A DNA stretch of 64,000 bases from Bradyrhizobium elkanii USDA 76. GTDB lineage: Bacteria > Pseudomonadota > Alphaproteobacteria > Rhizobiales > Xanthobacteraceae. The stretch lies in contig NZ_CP066356.1 in assembly GCF_023278185.1 (NCBI RefSeq), positions 8,238,001 to 8,302,000 on the forward strand. Direction: 5' to 3'. The notes under the pieces are model-generated. The model saw only the letters and a list, made by a program, of their open reading frames with translations. It did not search any database and was not told the DNA's origin. The translations under genes and the position numbers were made by a program. Within the stretch, counting starts at the first letter, position 1, and every line of letters begins with the position of its first letter. This document shows, piece by piece, positions 19,599 through 30,998 of this stretch.

Positions 19599-20339
19599 AT
19601 GACCCAACCCCGTACCTTGGTGCTGATTCCGGCTCGCATGGCCGCCACCCGGCTGCCAGGAAAGCCGCTGCTCGAGATCGCCCGCGTGCCGATGATCGTC
19701 CATGTGCTGCGGCGGGCCGAGGCGGCGGGCATCGGCCGGGTTGCGGTTGCGACCGACACGGCCGAGATCGCTGCAGCGGTGAAGGCCGCCGGCGGCGAGG
19801 TCGTGATGACCCGCTCCGACCACCCGTCCGGCTCGGACCGGATTTACGAAGCGATGACGACCCTCGACCCGGGCGGCCATGCCGAGATCGTGGTCAATCT
19901 GCAGGGCGATTTCCCGACCATCAGCCCCGAGACCATCCGCAGCGTGATGCCGGCGCTCGACGATCCCGCAGTCGACATCTCGACCCTGGCCTCGCGCATC
20001 CATAGCGAGGAGGAGGATCAGGCCCCCAGCGTCGTCAAGGCCGTCGGCTCGCCGATCGGGCCGAACCGGTTGCGCGCGCTGTATTTCACCCGCGCCACCG
20101 CGCCTTATGGCGACGGGCCGCGCTACCATCATATCGGCCTGTACGCCTACCGCCGCGCCGCGCTGGAGCGGTTCGTGGCGTTGCCGCCCTCGCCGCTGGA
20201 GCAGCAGGAAAAGCTCGAGCAGCTCCGCGCACTGGAAGCCGGGATGCGGATCGACATCACCATCGTCGACACCGTCCCGCGCGGCGTCGACACCCCGGCC
20301 GACCTCGAAACCGCCCGCAGAATACTTTCCAAAGCCTGA
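19599..20339 (+). CDS. kdsB: 3-deoxy-manno-octulosonate cytidylyltransferase
   Basis: This encodes 246 residues, the usual KdsB length. The N-terminal nucleotidyltransferase motif [18 protein letters not shown] is present, followed by [20 protein letters not shown] and VVNLQGDFP. It activates Kdo to CMP-Kdo for lipopolysaccharide core synthesis in the cytoplasm. No clear ribosome site is seen before the ATG. pheA follows 21 nt after the stop, so they are probably co-transcribed. Confidence 0.96.
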   Translation: MTQPRTLVLIPARMAATRLPGKPLLEIARVPMIVHVLRRAEAAGIGRVAVATDTAEIAAAVKAAGGEVVMTRSDHPSGSDRIYEAMTTLDPGGHAEIVVNLQGDFPTISPETIRSVMPALDDPAVDISTLASRIHSEEEDQAPSVVKAVGSPIGPNRLRALYFTRATAPYGDGPRYHHIGLYAYRRAALERFVALPPSPLEQQEKLEQLRALEAGMRIDITIVDTVPRGVDTPADLETARRILSKA

Positions 20340-20360
20340 TCGGCTGGTAAAAGGCCACCC

Positions 20361-21221
20361 ATGACCAAGAAGCTGAAAATCGCGTTCCAGGGCGAGCCTG
20401 GCGCCAATTCCCATATCGCGATCGTCGAGGCCTATCCCGACGCCGAGCCGATGCCCTGCCCGACCTTCGAGGACGCGCTGGCGGCGATTTCCTCGGGCGA
20501 GGCCGATCTCGGCATGATCCCGATCGAGAATTCGGTCGCCGGCCGCGTCGCCGACATCCACCATCTCTTGCCCGCCTCGGGCCTGTTCATCGTCGGCGAA
20601 TGGTTCTTGCCGATCCGCCACCAGCTGATGGCGATCAATGGCACCAAACTCGCCGACATCAAGAGCGTGGAGAGCCACGTCCACGCGCTCGGCCAGTGCC
20701 GCCGCGTCATCCGCAAGCTCGGCATCAAGCCGATCGTCGCCGCCGACACCGCCGGCAGCGCCCGCGACATCTCCGAGCGCGGCGACAAGAGCGTGGCGGC
20801 GATCGCCTCCCGCCTCGCCGCCGATATCTACGGCCTCGACATTCTCGCCGAGGACATCGAGGACGAAGCCCACAACACCACCCGCTTCGTGGTGCTGGCG
20901 CGCGAGGCCAAATGGGCCGCGCAGGGCTCGGGGCCGCTAGTCACGACTTTTGTCTTCCGGGTGCGCAACTTGCCCGCCGCGCTGTACAAGGCGCTGGGCG
21001 GCTTTGCCACCAACGGCGTCAACATGACCAAGCTCGAAAGCTACATGGTTGACGGCAATTTCTTCGCCACGCAATTCTATGCCGATGTCGACGGCCACCC
21101 CGACGACCGCGGGCTCGCCTTTGCGATCGAGGAATTGAAATTCTTCTCGCGCGAATTCCGCATCGTGGGCGTCTATCCCGGCCACCCGTTCCGCGCGACC
21201 TTCAGCGAGACGCAGGACTGA
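20361..21221 (+). CDS. pheA: Prephenate dehydratase
   Basis: This encodes 286 residues with a monofunctional prephenate dehydratase domain (about 1-185) and a C-terminal ACT domain (about 195-280). Visible motifs are KIAFQGEPGANSH at the start, IPIENSVAGRV, the catalytic-site HNTTRFVVLAR, and the ACT segment NMTKLESYMVDG, which binds phenylalanine for feedback control. It makes phenylpyruvate in phenylalanine synthesis. AAAAGG lies 7 nt before the ATG. There is no chorismate mutase domain, as usual in Alphaproteobacteria. Confidence 0.96.
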   Translation: MTKKLKIAFQGEPGANSHIAIVEAYPDAEPMPCPTFEDALAAISSGEADLGMIPIENSVAGRVADIHHLLPASGLFIVGEWFLPIRHQLMAINGTKLADIKSVESHVHALGQCRRVIRKLGIKPIVAADTAGSARDISERGDKSVAAIASRLAADIYGLDILAEDIEDEAHNTTRFVVLAREAKWAAQGSGPLVTTFVFRVRNLPAALYKALGGFATNGVNMTKLESYMVDGNFFATQFYADVDGHPDDRGLAFAIEELKFFSREFRIVGVYPGHPFRATFSETQD

Positions 21222-21247
21222 GTCGCACGAACGCAATCTTTTCCGCG

Positions 21248-21364
21248 CGTCGTCCCGGCGCAGGCCGGGACCCAACCACCGACGTTCGTAGGCAGCAAGG
21301 CGGCAACCAGCTTGCGCAACAACTGGGGCCGCGGCGTATGGGTCCCGGCCTTCGCCGGGACGAC
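21248..21364. repeat. Dispersed palindromic repeat (CGTCGTCCCGG...CCGGGACGACG)
   Basis: A 117-bp element lies between the convergent pheA and the monooxygenase gene. The ends CGTCGTCCCGGC and GCCGGGACGACG are inverted. The second arm carries the phrase GCGGCGTATGGGTCCCGGCC, which recurs at 40393-40511, 43749-43867 and 62701-62822. It is probably an extragenic palindromic element, and it can also act as a shared terminator. Confidence 0.85.
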
Positions 21365-21369
21365 GGTCA

Positions 21370-22386
21370 TTATGCCGCCCTCTTCTCCAGCCCGAACGCC
21401 TCGGCGAGCAGGCTGTACGACTTCTTCCGCGCCGCGTGGTCGTAGACCGCTGATATCACCATCAGCTCGTCGGCCTGGGTCGCCGCGATCAGCGGCTCCA
21501 GCTTCGTCATCACGGTTGCGGGCCTGCCGACGAAGAGGCGGGCGCGGTTGCGCGCGATCGAGGCGCGCTCGGCGTCGGTGTAGGGATAGGCTTCTGCCTC
21601 CTCGACGCTAGGCAGCGGCAGATACTGGCCGCGGTCGCGGCGCAGCCGGTTGAGATCCATCGACATTGCAAGCCGCTCGGCCTCGGCGTCGCTCTCCGCC
21701 GTGACGACGGCGACCGCCAGGATCGCCTGCGGCGTCGCGCGCCAGCCCGACGGCTTGAAATGCGCGCGGTAATTCGTCATCGCCGCAATTGCGTCGTGAG
21801 TGGCAAAATGATGCGCGAATGCAAAGCCCATCCCGACCTGTGCGGCGAGCTCGGCGGAATAGTCGCTCGAGCCGAGCAGCCAGATCGGCGGCAGCGGCGA
21901 GTCGTCCGGCATCGCCACCACATTGTTATAGGGATGGCCGGGTGGGAAATCGCGCGTCTCCCACAAGGTCAGCTCGTGCAGCCGCTCGAGGAAATCATCG
22001 CCCTCGCGGCGATCGAGCCGGCTGCGCAGCGCGTAGGCGGTGGCCCCGTCGGTGCCGGGCGCGCGGCCGAGGCCGAGATCGATGCGGCCGGGAAACAGCG
22101 CCTCCAGCATCTTGAAGCGTTCGGCGACGACGAGCGGCGCGTGGTTGGGCAGCATCACGCCGCCGGAGCCGACACGGATATGCTGCGTCACCGCCGCGAT
22201 CTGCCCGATCATCAGATCGGGCGCCGGGCTCGCGACGGAAGCGAGGTTGTGGTGTTCGGCGAGCCAATAACGTGTGTAGCCGAGACCATCGACATGGCGC
22301 GCCAGGTCGATGCTGTTGCGGAGCGCAGCGGCCGGCCTGGTGCCGGTGGTGACGACGGACAGGTCGAGGACGGAGAGCGGAATCAT
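21370..22386 (-). CDS. Luciferase-like monooxygenase (LLM class, MsnO8-like)
   Basis: This encodes 338 residues from the ATG at 22386; an in-frame TTG nine bases upstream is less likely. The N-terminus ([13 protein letters not shown]) and the motifs [18 protein letters not shown] and [13 protein letters not shown] are characteristic of the flavin-dependent luciferase-like family that includes E. coli YhbW. The members are FMN-linked oxidoreductases of unknown substrate. The gene ends at a palindromic repeat shared with pheA. No pathway context is visible, so the substrate cannot be inferred. Confidence 0.85.
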   Translation of the reverse strand: MIPLSVLDLSVVTTGTRPAAALRNSIDLARHVDGLGYTRYWLAEHHNLASVASPAPDLMIGQIAAVTQHIRVGSGGVMLPNHAPLVVAERFKMLEALFPGRIDLGLGRAPGTDGATAYALRSRLDRREGDDFLERLHELTLWETRDFPPGHPYNNVVAMPDDSPLPPIWLLGSSDYSAELAAQVGMGFAFAHHFATHDAIAAMTNYRAHFKPSGWRATPQAILAVAVVTAESDAEAERLAMSMDLNRLRRDRGQYLPLPSVEEAEAYPYTDAERASIARNRARLFVGRPATVMTKLEPLIAATQADELMVISAVYDHAARKKSYSLLAEAFGLEKRAA

Positions 22387-22776
22387 GGCGGTCAACCTAG
22401 TGTGACGCCACGAGGCGACAAAGGCCCCGACCGCGCAGACCAGTCCCGCAGCGGAACATCGGCGCGGGCAGCCACCGATTTTGGGACGATATACAACAAT
22501 TCATTGATGCACCAAGCTACCCACAATCGATTTCGAACCTCCAATCACTTGCAAAATCATTATTATTTAAATATTTTCAATATCTTAGTACTATCAACGC
22601 GAAGCCAATGGCTTGCCCACCAGACATTCTCGATAGTCAATTTTTGACAAATCTGCACCACGAATGGGCAATTTCCCATATCCGATGGGCTGTTTGATCC
22701 CACGCGTTTGGCTTATCTTAGGGTCTTCATATCCAGGCCGGACGTCTGCCCTCCAGTTGCGGAGCCTTTGCGTATC
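22387..22776. promoter_or_regulatory. AT-rich leader/promoter region upstream of metF
   Basis: This 390-bp gap between the divergent monooxygenase and metF has no convincing gene. Bases about 22490-22650 are very AT-rich for this genome; the first 30 bases from 22561 contain only three G or C. The motif TTGACA is at 22644-22649, inside the inverted repeat GTCAA-TTT-TTGAC. ATGGG, CCCAT and ATGGG follow at 22664, 22675 and 22685, roughly one helical turn apart. These look like operator half-sites for methionine control, but no known riboswitch or repressor consensus could be assigned. Confidence 0.5.
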
Positions 22777-23691
22777 ATGACCGAGACCATTTCCTCCGTG
22801 CCGAACGCACCGCGTGCGCCCAAGGCGCCGAAAATCTCCTTCGAGTTCTTCCCGCCGAAGACCGAGGAGATGGAGCGCAATCTCTGGGAGACGATCAATC
22901 GCCTGGCGCCGCTGACGCCGAACTTCGTTTCGGTCACCTACGGCGCCGGCGGCTCGACCCGCGAGCGTACCCATTCGACCATCACTCGCATCCTGCGTGA
23001 GACCGATCTGCTGCCGGCTGCGCATCTGACCTGCGTCAGCGCCTCGCGCGGCGAGATCGACGACATCGTCGACCGCTATCATGAGGTCGGCGTCCGTCAC
23101 ATCGTCGCACTGCGCGGCGATCCGCCCGGCGGCATCGGCACGCCCTACTTCACCCATCCGGACGGCTACCAGAGCTCGGCCGAGCTTGTCGCCGGGATCA
23201 AGCGGCGCCACGCCGACATCGAGATCTCGGTGTCCGCCTATCCCGAGAAGCATCCGGAAGCGAAGGATTTCGACGCCGACATCGACACGCTGAAGGCCAA
23301 GGTCGACGCCGGCGCGACGCGCGCGATCACCCAGGTGTTCTTCGACAACGACCTCTACCACCGCTACGTCGACCGGGTGCGCGCGCGCGGCATCGAGATT
23401 CCGATCGTGCCGGGCATCATGCCGATGCACAATTTCAAGCAGGCGCGCAATTTCGTGACGCGCGCCGGCACCAGCGTGCCGGACTGGCTCGCCGAGAAGT
23501 TCGAGGGCCTCGACAACGACGCCGAGACCCGCAAGCTGGTCGCCGCCACCGTCGCCGCCGGCCAGGTGCAGAAGCTGTTCAAGCACGGCGTCGACACCTT
23601 CCACTTCTACACCATGAACCGCGCGGACCTCGTGTTCGCGATCAGCCACCTGCTCGGCATCCGGCCGAACGGTGCCCAGAAAGCTGCCTGA
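22777..23691 (+). CDS. metF: 5,10-methylenetetrahydrofolate reductase
   Basis: This encodes 304 residues from the ATG at 22777, with GGAG at 22761-22764; an open frame to a TTG at 22708 would add 23 unsupported residues. The family start KISFEFFPPKTEEME, then FVSVTYGAGGSTRERT and HIVALRGDPP are visible. The enzyme is FAD-dependent and makes 5-methyltetrahydrofolate, the methyl donor for MetH encoded 3 nt downstream. The two form an operon for the last step of methionine synthesis. An AT-rich leader lies upstream. Confidence 0.96.
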   Translation: MTETISSVPNAPRAPKAPKISFEFFPPKTEEMERNLWETINRLAPLTPNFVSVTYGAGGSTRERTHSTITRILRETDLLPAAHLTCVSASRGEIDDIVDRYHEVGVRHIVALRGDPPGGIGTPYFTHPDGYQSSAELVAGIKRRHADIEISVSAYPEKHPEAKDFDADIDTLKAKVDAGATRAITQVFFDNDLYHRYVDRVRARGIEIPIVPGIMPMHNFKQARNFVTRAGTSVPDWLAEKFEGLDNDAETRKLVAATVAAGQVQKLFKHGVDTFHFYTMNRADLVFAISHLLGIRPNGAQKAA

Positions 23692-23694
23692 CAC

Positions 23695-27549
<3,855 letters not shown>

Positions 27550-27553
27550 CTCT

Positions 27554-27727
27554 TTCACCCTCCCCTGGAGGGGGAGGGTCGGTGCACATGGAGCGAAGCG
27601 GAATGCGCACCGGGGTGGGGTGATCCCTCCACTCGGGCACCGCTTCAGCGGAGAGACCGTCACCCCACCCCGTATCGCATCGCTCCGCGCGATGCGATAC
27701 GACCCTCCCCCTCCAGGGGAGGGTGAA
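27554..27727. repeat. Dispersed repeat with perfect 28-bp terminal inverted repeats
   Basis: The element starts at 27554 with TTCACCCTCCCCTGGAGG and ends at 27727 with the exact 28-bp reverse complement (27700-27727). The interior has smaller palindromes, such as GTATCGCATCGC facing GCGATGCGATAC, and the phrase GGGGTGGGGTGA. Related elements are at 33501-33660 and 58151-58295. It follows metH and can fold into a long hairpin. Confidence 0.85.
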
Positions 27728-27732
27728 GCGCC

Positions 27733-27822
27733 GTAGCCCGGATGCAGCGAAGCGTAATCCGGGATAAACTGCGACCGAACGACGACCGGACCCGGATTTC
27801 GCTTGTGCTTCATCCGGGCTAC
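27733..27822. repeat. Dispersed palindromic repeat (GTAGCCCGGATG...CATCCGGGCTAC)
   Basis: The ends GTAGCCCGGATG and CATCCGGGCTAC are perfect inverted copies 90 bp apart, with an inner AATCCGGG facing CCCGGATT. Two more copies are at 39197-39319 and 57176-57263. This one abuts the preceding repeat and the next gene, only 33 bp before its start. Confidence 0.85.
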
Positions 27823-27855
27823 GGCCTTCGTCGTGTGGCGCAGAGAGAATTCCCC

Positions 27856-28515
27856 ATGCAGTTCTTCTCCTTCTGGCGCTCGCTGGCGAGCTTTCGGGTG
27901 CGGATCGCGCTCAACCTCAAGGGCGTGGCCGCCGATGTCGCCTTCGTCGATCTCGATGCGGACGCGCATCGCACTGACGCCTATCGCAAGATCAATCCGC
28001 AGATGGCGCTGCCGGCGCTGGTGACCGACGACGGCACGGTGCTGTTCCAGTCGCTCGCGATCATCGACTGGCTCGACGAGACTTTTCCGACGCCGCCGCT
28101 GCTGCCGGCGGATGCGCTCGGCCGCGCCCGGGTGCGCGGGCTGGCGCTGATCGTCGCCTGCGAGGGCCATCCGCTGCTGACACCGCGGGTGCGCCGCTAT
28201 CTCGATCGCGAGCTCGATCTGCGCGACAGCCAGCAGAACGCCTGGCGGCGGCACTGGACGGTCGAGACGCTGGCCGCGCTCGAGGGCCACCTCGCCGGCC
28301 ACAAGGCAACCGGCCGGTTCTGCCACGGCGATGCGCCCACCCTTGCCGACATTTGCCTAGTCGGCCACGTCACGGCGGCGATCAACCAGCAGATCAGCCT
28401 GTCGCCCTGGCCGACCGTGAAGCGCATCCACGAGACCGCCATGGCGTTGCCGGAATTCGCCAAGGCGCATCCGTCCGCGCAGCCGGATACACCGGAAGCG
28501 ATGCGGCCGAAGTAG
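27856..28515 (+). CDS. maiA: Maleylacetoacetate isomerase-like zeta glutathione transferase
   Basis: This encodes 219 residues from the ATG at 27856. The N-terminal thioredoxin-fold domain starts QFFSFWRSLASFRVRIALNL, close to the zeta-class pattern with conserved serines before RVRIAL. It continues with KINPQMALPALV and LFQSLAIIDWLDE, and the C-terminal helical domain contains HGDAPTLADICLVG. The family isomerises maleylacetoacetate in tyrosine breakdown using glutathione. No fumarylacetoacetase or homogentisate gene is adjacent, so the substrate is inferred from motifs alone. A general glutathione transferase is the alternative. Confidence 0.78.
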   Translation: MQFFSFWRSLASFRVRIALNLKGVAADVAFVDLDADAHRTDAYRKINPQMALPALVTDDGTVLFQSLAIIDWLDETFPTPPLLPADALGRARVRGLALIVACEGHPLLTPRVRRYLDRELDLRDSQQNAWRRHWTVETLAALEGHLAGHKATGRFCHGDAPTLADICLVGHVTAAINQQISLSPWPTVKRIHETAMALPEFAKAHPSAQPDTPEAMRPK

Positions 28516-28576
28516 TTTGCGAGCGCGTTGCAAGGGACAGGCAGAGGCGCAGGCGTGCGCGCGGTTCTCTCTCGAC

Positions 28577-28603
28577 CGTCGTCCCGGCGAAGCCCGGGAC
28601 GAC
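28577..28603. repeat. Short copy of the GTCGTCCCGG palindromic repeat
   Basis: CGTCGTCCCGG and CCCGGGACGAC pair around a five-base loop. It lies in the 167-bp gap between two convergent glutathione-transferase genes and could serve as a shared terminator. Confidence 0.75.
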
Positions 28604-28682
28604 ACTGAGTGTGTTGCACGGGCTGTGAGTGCGCAACTGTGCACCGGGGAATGACGACGGAGGGAGATGACGGTACGCCGCC

Positions 28683-29309
28683 CTAACCGCTCGGCGGCGC
28701 CAGTGGCTGCACGATCTCCTGGAACGGCGGCAGCGCCTCGCAGCGCGCGGCGTGGGCCTTGAGCGCCGGGTAGCGCGCGTCGAACAGATGCGGATGCGCC
28801 TCGCCGGTGAAGCGCAGCGCGCAGGCCACCGCGATGTCGGCATGACCGATGCGATCACCCAGCCAATATGGCGACGGCACCGCCGCGCGCTCCTGCTCCA
28901 GCACCGCGAGCACGCCCGCGATCTGCGCCTCGCAACGCTCGACCCAGAGTTTCAACTGCTCCTTGCGCAGCACGCGCTCATAGACAAGGCTCACCGCCTT
29001 GTCGGCGAGCCCGGTCGCCAGCGCCGTGATGCGCAGATGCTTGCGCCGCTCGGGCCCCGAGCGCGCGATCATCGCCCGCTCCGGCCCGACCAGCTCATCG
29101 AGATAATCCAGGATCGCACTACTCTCGATCAGCGCCTCGCCGTCATCGAGCACCAGCGTCGGCACCCGCCGCAGCGGATTGTAGGCCGCAACCTTCTCGG
29201 CATCGCCGAAGGTCGACCACGGCTTGTGCTCGAACGGCAATCCATAGAGCCGCAGCGCGATCGCGGTGCGGCGGACGAAGGGCGAGTCGTACTGGCCGAT
29301 CAAAAACAT
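28683..29309 (-). CDS. Glutathione S-transferase family protein
   Basis: This encodes 208 residues. The N-terminal glutaredoxin-like domain (MFLIGQYDSPFVRRTAIALR) contains Ser9 at the likely thiolate-stabilising position, then NPLRRVPTLVLDDG and LIESSAILDYLDE for glutathione binding. A helical C-terminal domain follows (residues about 90-205). Substrate is unknown. It is convergent with the neighbouring maleylacetoacetate isomerase-like gene and not closely similar to it. The 256-bp gap upstream (29310-29565) holds only a degenerate GTCCCGGG/CCCGGGACGAC palindrome around 29519-29560. Confidence 0.85.
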   Translation of the reverse strand: MFLIGQYDSPFVRRTAIALRLYGLPFEHKPWSTFGDAEKVAAYNPLRRVPTLVLDDGEALIESSAILDYLDELVGPERAMIARSGPERRKHLRITALATGLADKAVSLVYERVLRKEQLKLWVERCEAQIAGVLAVLEQERAAVPSPYWLGDRIGHADIAVACALRFTGEAHPHLFDARYPALKAHAARCEALPPFQEIVQPLAPPSG

Positions 29310-29565
29310 CTGTCATCTCGTCGGTCATGCCTCAGCACGCCGCGCCTCAAAGCAGAGGTGTAGCAGCCACGCCGGGTCAAAGGTTGCGCTTTGCACCATC
29401 CTAGATGGGTTGCGTCGCGTTGCAACATGCGGAGTCATTCCAATGAAGCATTGCCTGCCGTTAATTCCGCTGAGGCAGCCGTTGCTCGCTCAGCGTGCCG
29501 TTCCGGCCTGGTGCGCAACGGGTCCCGGGTCGCGCTTACGCTTGCCCGGGACGACGGCAGAGCAG

Positions 29566-30159
29566 CTACCCAATCACCGGCACATGCCTCGCCGCATCGC
29601 GCGGCAGTTTGCCGTCGAGCCTCGGATCATCCGCCACCTCGATCTGCCGCAGGAACGGACGGAAGCCGGAGCGCTGGTAGAATGCGACGGCCGAGGGATG
29701 GTCGAAGGTGCAGGTGTGCACCCAGACGCGGCTGACGTCGCGCGACCAGACGATCTCGAGCGCGTGGTTCATCAGGAAGCGCGCGGCGCCGGTGCCGATG
29801 AATTTTGCGGTGACGCCGAAATAGAGCAGCTGGCATTCGCCAAGCACGCTGAAATCGAGCTCGAGCAGGCCTTCGTCATTGCCGTCGACGGCCAGCCCGT
29901 AGAGCTCGTTGCCGGGGGCGTGGATCCTCGAGGCGAGATCGGAATCATCGAGCGCGGTGCGGGTGAACCACAGCCACTCCTCGCCGACGCGGCGATAGAT
30001 ATCGCGATACCAGTCGAGCGCGGGCGGCTCGACCTTGCGCAGGCGCCACGCGCCGGGCGGATCGTCGCGGCGCAGCGGGCGGGCGGTCATTTCCAGATGG
30101 GTGACGACGGCAGCGATTTTGCCGTGGGGGATGTCGGAGTAACCGTCGGGCAGCAGCAT
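29566..30159 (-). CDS. GNAT family N-acetyltransferase
   Basis: This encodes 197 residues from the ATG at 30159, which has AAAGG eight bases upstream. The GNAT fold is visible: the beta4 segment LLELDFSVLGECQLLYFGV, the acetyl-CoA loop TAKFIGTGAARFLM (a degenerate Q/RxxGxG/A), and VWVHTCTFDHPSAVAFYQRSGF near the C-terminus. The last motif is typical of acetyltransferases acting on small molecules or proteins. Substrate is not evident. An open frame 25 codons longer is not needed. Confidence 0.85.
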   Translation of the reverse strand: MLLPDGYSDIPHGKIAAVVTHLEMTARPLRRDDPPGAWRLRKVEPPALDWYRDIYRRVGEEWLWFTRTALDDSDLASRIHAPGNELYGLAVDGNDEGLLELDFSVLGECQLLYFGVTAKFIGTGAARFLMNHALEIVWSRDVSRVWVHTCTFDHPSAVAFYQRSGFRPFLRQIEVADDPRLDGKLPRDAARHVPVIG

Positions 30160-30338
30160 TAAGCGACCTTTGTTTCCAAGCTGTCGGCGCGAGATAACCG
30201 CACGTCGCTGCAGATGCAATGCGACGCTGCGCACAGTGCCTGGTCAGGAAAAACAGACGAGGCAGCCAGCCTATCCGCTGCTCCTCATTCGAGCGGCCAG
30301 GTCCAACGAGCGGGATAACCAGCTTGAACGCGCTTTGA

Positions 30339-30361
30339 GGGAGGGCTCCCCCGGCCCTCCC
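30339..30361 (-). terminator. Possible hairpin terminator after the small secreted protein gene
   Basis: GGGAGGGC and GCCCTCCC form a perfect 8-bp stem with a 7-nt loop, starting 8 nt past the stop of the small gene on the minus strand. No T tract follows, so this may only be an mRNA-stabilising hairpin. Confidence 0.5.
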
Positions 30362-30369
30362 GCACTCGG

Positions 30370-30627
30370 TTAATTGCCAACCCACACGTTGCCGTTCGCG
30401 TCGAAATCGTTCTTCGGGTTGTAACCGGACTCGCGAAGATTCCGCATATGCATCGCGCGGTCGCTGACATCGCCATTCAGACTGGCGTTGGCGTTGAGCA
30501 CGGCAGGACTCAGTGCGGTACCCATCACGAGGCGTTGGTGGGTCCGGTGTTGTGCCGTCCGTGCATCGGCAAATGCCGCCGTGGAGAGAGAAGCAACTGC
30601 GATCGAAACAAGAATGATTTTCGTCAT
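30370..30627 (-). CDS. Small secreted protein of unknown function (85 residues)
   Basis: The start is the ATG at 30627, which has a strong ribosome site (AGGAGC) seven bases before. An upstream extension to 30726 has no site and would bury the signal peptide. Residues 1-20 (MTKIILVSIAVASLSTAAFA) form a classical signal peptide. The mature part is about 65 residues, rich in Asn and Ala, ending NPKNDFDANGNVWVGN. There are no cysteines and no recognised domain. It is probably periplasmic or secreted. I do not recognise the family. Confidence 0.7.
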   Translation of the reverse strand: MTKIILVSIAVASLSTAAFADARTAQHRTHQRLVMGTALSPAVLNANASLNGDVSDRAMHMRNLRESGYNPKNDFDANGNVWVGN

Positions 30628-30998
30628 GGTCAGCTCCTGTGAAGTAACCAGCTGAGCTTTCAATCGCTTCCAGAAAATACGTGCTCGCACCGAATGTGAA
30701 AACCGCCACAGTCCGGCGGCGATCACGATCGGTCAGACTAGCAGGCAGAAGCCAACGCTTCTTGGACCCCCGCGCACAGCGTCGCGGGAAGTCCGTGCGC
30801 AACTCGCAAACGTCAACTTGTAGTGATCCAGATGCGCCGCCGCGGCGTTGATGGCACAAAGTGAATAGTGGCTGATCGCCGCAGTCCGCGTCGGCATTCG
30901 CACCGATGAGTCCCGGATCGCGCTTCCGCTTTCACTCTTCGAGCTTCGGCGAGGCGGGTCGATGACCCGGGACGACACTGGAGTCGGTGGCGCGCCCC
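30628..30998. other. Intergenic gap without a recognised gene
   Basis: The 371 bp lie between the end of the penicillin-acylase gene and the start of the small secreted protein gene, both on the minus strand. A degenerate palindrome of the GTCCCGG family (GAGTCCCGG at about 30907, CCCGGGACGAC at about 30967) lies in it. The small gene's promoter must lie here, but I could not place it with confidence. Confidence 0.5.

Noticed and set aside
22387..22776. SAM-II or other methionine riboswitch before metF
   Set aside because: I looked for known SAM riboswitch core sequences and did not find a convincing match; short repeats suit a protein operator better. A covariance search would decide.
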